From Coptodactyla brooksi (lineage: Eukaryota > Arthropoda > Insecta > Coleoptera > Scarabaeidae), in assembly GCA_033557675.1 (NCBI GenBank), contig JAWQRM010000002.1:1-58076 (forward strand): a stretch of DNA of 58,076 bases, in the 5' to 3' direction. Made by a program: the position numbers and the translations under genes. Position 1 is the stretch's first letter. Every line of letters begins with the position of its first letter. The notes under the pieces are model-generated. The model saw only the letters and a program-made list of their open reading frames with translations. It made no database searches and was not told the DNA's origin. This document shows positions 55,148 through 58,076 of the stretch, in pieces.

Positions 55148-55830
55148 CTTAGTTATTACTTTCTTTTACCGATAGGTATAAAGAGAAAGTATTGCATTCG
55201 CAAAAAAATCGATGTCGAGATTTTGATGGATCTTGACGAATTAGGCTATTTGTAGCGTATATATGCTATTTTGAGTGGTTGGTCTCTCCGTCTGTCCGTC
55301 CGTCCGTCTGTGACACATTTATCTCTTGTCCTATTAGACTAATCAAAACAATATTTTACATATAAGATATTTATTACATAATCTAGTCACAGTAGGGATT
55401 TCAAATAAACTACACATAAGGTTGAGGTACTTAACCGAATAAACAGGGTGTTCGGCTTATTTCAAAAACTATGTAACTTTAGATTTTTAATGGAATACCC
55501 TATATATTATTACATTTTTAAAGTTCTTGTAAAATGTAAGGGTCACTTTAATTATTATACATTAGGTCCAAATTGTACCGTTTCGATGTTATTTCGTATT
55601 CTTGAAAAATTAATGACAGATATGAATGCAAAATTTTTCTTAGAACTGTTACTGTTCTTTTTAGAAAAAGATGTTTCAAATAAAAGCTTCAATAGTTACT
55701 ACTGCTTCCAAATAAAAATTTGAAAGCATTTTCAAACATACAGGGTGTTTGGCGTATTCTAAAGACTACCCAACTTCAGATTCTTAAATGGAATACCCAC
55801 TGTACTATGGTATTTTTAAAGTGGAATTGT
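55148..55830 (+). repeat. Dispersed ~0.9 kb repeat, copy 2
   Basis: Plus-orientation copy of the repeat at 29450-30345. It includes the GTCTGTCCGTCCGTCCG array (55299-55316) and two GGGTGTTYGGC segments (55446 and 55744). Part of it (about 55540-55640) recurs again as a direct repeat at 55985-56125. Confidence 0.75.
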
Positions 55831-55856
55831 GGATGTGGAACCTTTGGCTTCGTTAG

Positions 55857-55904
55857 GTTATTTCCTGGTTGCTCTTGTTAAAACTTATTTCCTGGTTGCT
55901 CTTG
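55857..55904 (+). repeat. 27 bp tandem duplication beside a hammerhead
   Basis: TTATTTCCTGGTTGCTCTTG occurs twice, starting at 55858 and 55885. The second copy supplies the 5' side of stem I and the first core bases of the hammerhead-like motif at 55898. Confidence 0.9.
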
Positions 55905-55940
55905 ATAATGTCGACTTGGTCGACGAAATGCGTATCGAGC
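55898..55940 (+). ncRNA. Hammerhead-like ribozyme motif, GTCGAC type
   Basis: Stem I GCTC/GAGC perfect (55898-55901, 55937-55940), core TTGATAA (55902-55908), extra T, stem II GTCGAC/GTCGAC perfect 6 bp with loop TTG, GAAA (55925-55928). Stem III is T-A plus A-T around GCGT, and the site ATC. The stem III pair T-A replaces C-G seen at 43.3 kb and T-G at 18.2 kb. Confidence 0.6.
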
Positions 55941-55984
55941 TATTTAATATCGTTTTGGTGAAGTGATAACCAGTGACTAACGTA

Positions 55985-56125
55985 TTTTTGAAGTCTTTAT
56001 AAGATTTAAGGGCCACTTTAATTATAATACACCAATTCTAAATCGTACCGTTTGGGCTTTATTTCGTGTTTTTGAAAAAAGAAAGATGTGAATGCAAAAT
56101 TTTTCTTAGAACTGTTATTATTCTA
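55985..56125 (+). repeat. Partial direct repeat of the 55.15 kb repeat
   Basis: Matches 55540-55640: GGGCCACTTTAATTATAATA, ATCGTACCGTTT, TTATTTCGTGTTTTTGAAAA and AATGCAAAATTTTTCTTAGA in the same order. The hammerhead motif lies between the two copies. Confidence 0.75.
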
Positions 56126-56130
56126 ATTGG

Positions 56131-56320
56131 GTGTGGTCGTCTTGTAAGTTAAGTATATTAAGTAATAAAAATGCCTCTTTACTTGCGTATTCCAATACGA
56201 AATGCATTGGACGTTTCGTGAACTTAATTCACATCATTAGCTAATACACGTTAAAATATGAACAATAACAAACTTTACAACACAAAATTTAAAAATGAAA
56301 TGTGTACATTTCATTTCTAA
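56131..56320 (+). repeat. Dispersed repeat, inverted partner of 8.4 kb
   Basis: Plus-orientation copy of the family described at 8380-8560, starting GGGTGTGGTCGTCTTG and ending near AAATTTAAAAATGAAATG. It abuts the end of the partial repeat at 55985-56125, so the two may be parts of one element. Confidence 0.7.
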
Positions 56321-56814
56321 TTTTTTCATTTTTCGTTATCTTATGTTGTTCTCTTCCAGTTTCCCAGCTTCATTTCTTGCAGGTTCCATTTGGGGCCATT
56401 TGCTTCTCAGTGTGCTTCTTCTTCTCCTTACTTCGTCGGCCTTTCTTTAATCTAATCATATGTCCCAATACAATCTAGTATTGAGCAACTTCCAGTCTGA
56501 AGAAGTTCTAAAAAATTTGAAAATTGTTACCTTTAGAAAAACGTTCATGCAGTCGATATATATATAACCATTCCAATTAGCTTGAAATACATATATCTTG
56601 GATCATGTATAAATGCTTTTGTGATTGTGGGCTTCAGTACGCAGTATATCAATTACCATGCCTCCTAAATTCGTATTCACTTCCATCTTTACCAAACTAT
56701 CCGAATTACTAGTCATTTCTGCAGTTGAAACATCACTTGGTGGTTTATGATTTCGGTCATCTGGAAATTCCAATAAGAATTAACTGAAGGAAACATGTGG
56801 CATGCAATGAGCAA

Positions 56815-57175
56815 CATTTAAAATTTTAATTTTATTTAAACTTATAATTAATATTATTTAAATTTTAATTAAACATTTAAATTGATTCATTAATCAATTA
56901 ACACATAAATATTAAATTATTAATATTTATTATTAATTAATTATTATCAATATTAATTATAAATTTAATAAAAATGTAAAACGTTTCTTAAATTTAAAAA
57001 TTAAAATAATTTTAATTAGTTAAAATATTTATTTAATTCATAAATTGGTTTATGAATTAAATAAATATGAATTTATTAATTATTAATATGTATTTATAAT
57101 TTATTAATATGTTAATTATTTATTAATGTTTAGATTTAAATAAACAAATAGTAAAAGTTTATTAAATTTTTAGAA
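56815..57175. other. Extreme AT-rich segment
   Basis: More than 90% A+T by eye, built of TTAAT/ATTTAA words, without tandem regularity. No gene. Confidence 0.8.
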
Positions 57176-57337
57176 ACCCCCAGTATTGGTCCCGTATTCT
57201 GAAACAAAGTAAAATTTCACGCTCGGATTAAAGACATTTTTTTTTTAATTTTCTCGCGATATTTTTTTGCCAAATGAAAAATGTCCGAACGAATGCCGAA
57301 TGGAAAAACAAAAATTTTAAACAAGAAATTTTTTTTT

Positions 57338-57364
57338 AATTCAGAAATTTTGAATTTCTGAATT
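57338..57364. repeat. Palindrome, 12 bp arms
   Basis: AATTCAGAAATT (57338-57349) and AATTTCTGAATT (57353-57364) pair perfectly. Confidence 0.75.
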
Positions 57365-57414
57365 ATAATAGTATAATACTATAACATATAACATAATAAC
57401 TTTAATTAAATATA

Positions 57415-57500
57415 CAAATTTAAATTTTATTTAAATTGTTAACTTTAATTTTATTTAAATTGTTAACTTTAATTTTATTTAAATTTTAATTAAATAAAAT
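57415..57500 (+). repeat. 24 bp tandem repeat
   Basis: About three units of AACTTTAATTTTATTTAAAT plus TGTT, the first and last diverged. Confidence 0.85.
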
Positions 57501-57539
57501 ATAGTGCCATGAGGCATTACTATAATCATAGTAATATAT

Positions 57540-58076
57540 AATCATAGGCACTTCTATAATCTATTTTGTGTAATGTTTCTATTTGATAATTATAAAGACT
57601 AGATAAGGAACGGATTTTGTGTTCTTTAATTTTAGTCCCTAATTTACGACCTGTTTGACCTACGTATAAACCATTACAATTCGTACAGGGGATGGTATAT
57701 ACACCATTCTTATCATGGAGATTTATGGGTTGTTTCTAATTACTTAAATTGTTGTATATAGTAGATTTGATAGTGAATACGGGGTTAATGTTATAATTGT
57801 TTAATAAACGTTTAAGTTTTATATTAGGCTTGTTGTAACTAAGCTTTTTGTATATGGATTGGGTTTGAGGATAGTTTATGTTATTAGCAAAAAGTGGGTC
57901 ACGTTTTAGTTTTAGTTGAGGTTCCAATTTGTTGATAAGCTTTTTGGGGTAGTTGTAAGTATGGGCCAAATCATAAATATACTCCAACTCTTTTTGTTTA
58001 TTGTGATTATTAAGTGGATAACTGTAACATCTGTCAAGAAAGTATCTGAAGGAAGATAATTTGTATGACAAGGGGT
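57540..58076 (-). mobile_element. Penelope-like element 4, cut by the window edge
   Basis: Minus-strand fragment with the linker after the reverse transcriptase and the GIY-YIG endonuclease; the reverse transcriptase itself would lie beyond the right edge. Confidence 0.85.
57545..58071 (-). pseudogene. Penelope-like GIY-YIG endonuclease, 4
   Basis: First part 57736-58071 is open: FRYFLDRCYSYPL, then LAHTYNYPKKLINKLEPQLK, the conserved region after the reverse transcriptase. After one stop at about 57735 the same frame continues with INLHDKNGVYTIPCTNCNGL and YVGQTGRKLGTKIKEHK (about 57600-57720), a complete GIY-YIG signature (GVY, YVG, Thr and the following Arg all kept) with the CxxC before it, as in many Penelope-like nucleases. 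The C-terminal Glu and Asn part is lost after about 57545. It is less decayed than the copy at 34.9 kb. Confidence 0.85.

Overview
This is a eukaryotic, strongly AT-rich window that holds no host gene I can recognise. It is a graveyard of broken transposable elements separated by non-coding sequence. The mix points to an arthropod, most likely an insect: cecropia-type mariner, a second mariner, Tc1-like and piggyBac transposases, an RTE-type LINE of the craniofacial-development-protein-2-like group, an R1-like LINE ORF1, Ty3/gypsy and several Penelope-like elements. The order or species cannot be read from the sequence. Nearly every coding remnant carries stops or frameshifts, and several have lost a catalytic residue, so the copies look old.

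Layout. 1-10.2 kb: non-coding, with two copies of an unidentified repeat (2.07 and 6.96 kb), a GC-richer block at 2.83-3.19 kb, three CTCF-like sites near 4.8-5.0 kb and several palindromes. 10.4-19.3 kb: a nested block on the minus strand (gypsy integrase, then RTE LINE, with an R1-like fragment inside the LINE), flanked by two diverged copies of one ~440 bp repeat in inverted orientation. 19.4-25.9 kb: mostly non-coding. 25.9-28 kb: cecropia mariner followed directly by a Penelope-like element (RT end plus GIY-YIG nuclease). 29.4-32.9 kb: a dispersed repeat, a hammerhead pair and a piggyBac remnant. 34.9-38.5 kb: two more Penelope-like fragments. 43.7-48.6 kb: a second gypsy element, plus strand, interrupted by a small hammerhead-bearing insert and by a Tc1-like element. 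49.8-51.6 kb: a mariner with recognisable terminal inverted repeats and a TA target duplication. 52.7-53.7 kb: a short DNA transposon derivative with 54 bp inverted ends. 54.6-58.1 kb: hammerhead motifs, dispersed repeats and a Penelope-like element running off the right edge.

The most interesting signal is a scattered family of hammerhead-ribozyme-like motifs: about nine recognisable copies plus one degraded arm. Stem I (GCTC/GAGC or CTC/GAG), the CTGANGA-like core, stem II, GAAA and a two-base-pair stem III ending in a TC or TT cleavage site recur with compensatory changes. All carry one extra base between the core and stem II. Three loci hold two copies head to head in inverted orientation, and one such pair sits as a ~260 bp insert inside a gypsy reverse transcriptase. 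Hammerheads are known from Penelope-like elements, and at least four fragments of such elements lie in the same window, so the natural reading is that these are Penelope-like terminal repeats or small non-autonomous relatives. A second recurrent signal is an excess of short, near-perfect fold-back palindromes. Some are inserted inside transposon coding sequence with the inverted-plus-direct duplication expected from template switching.
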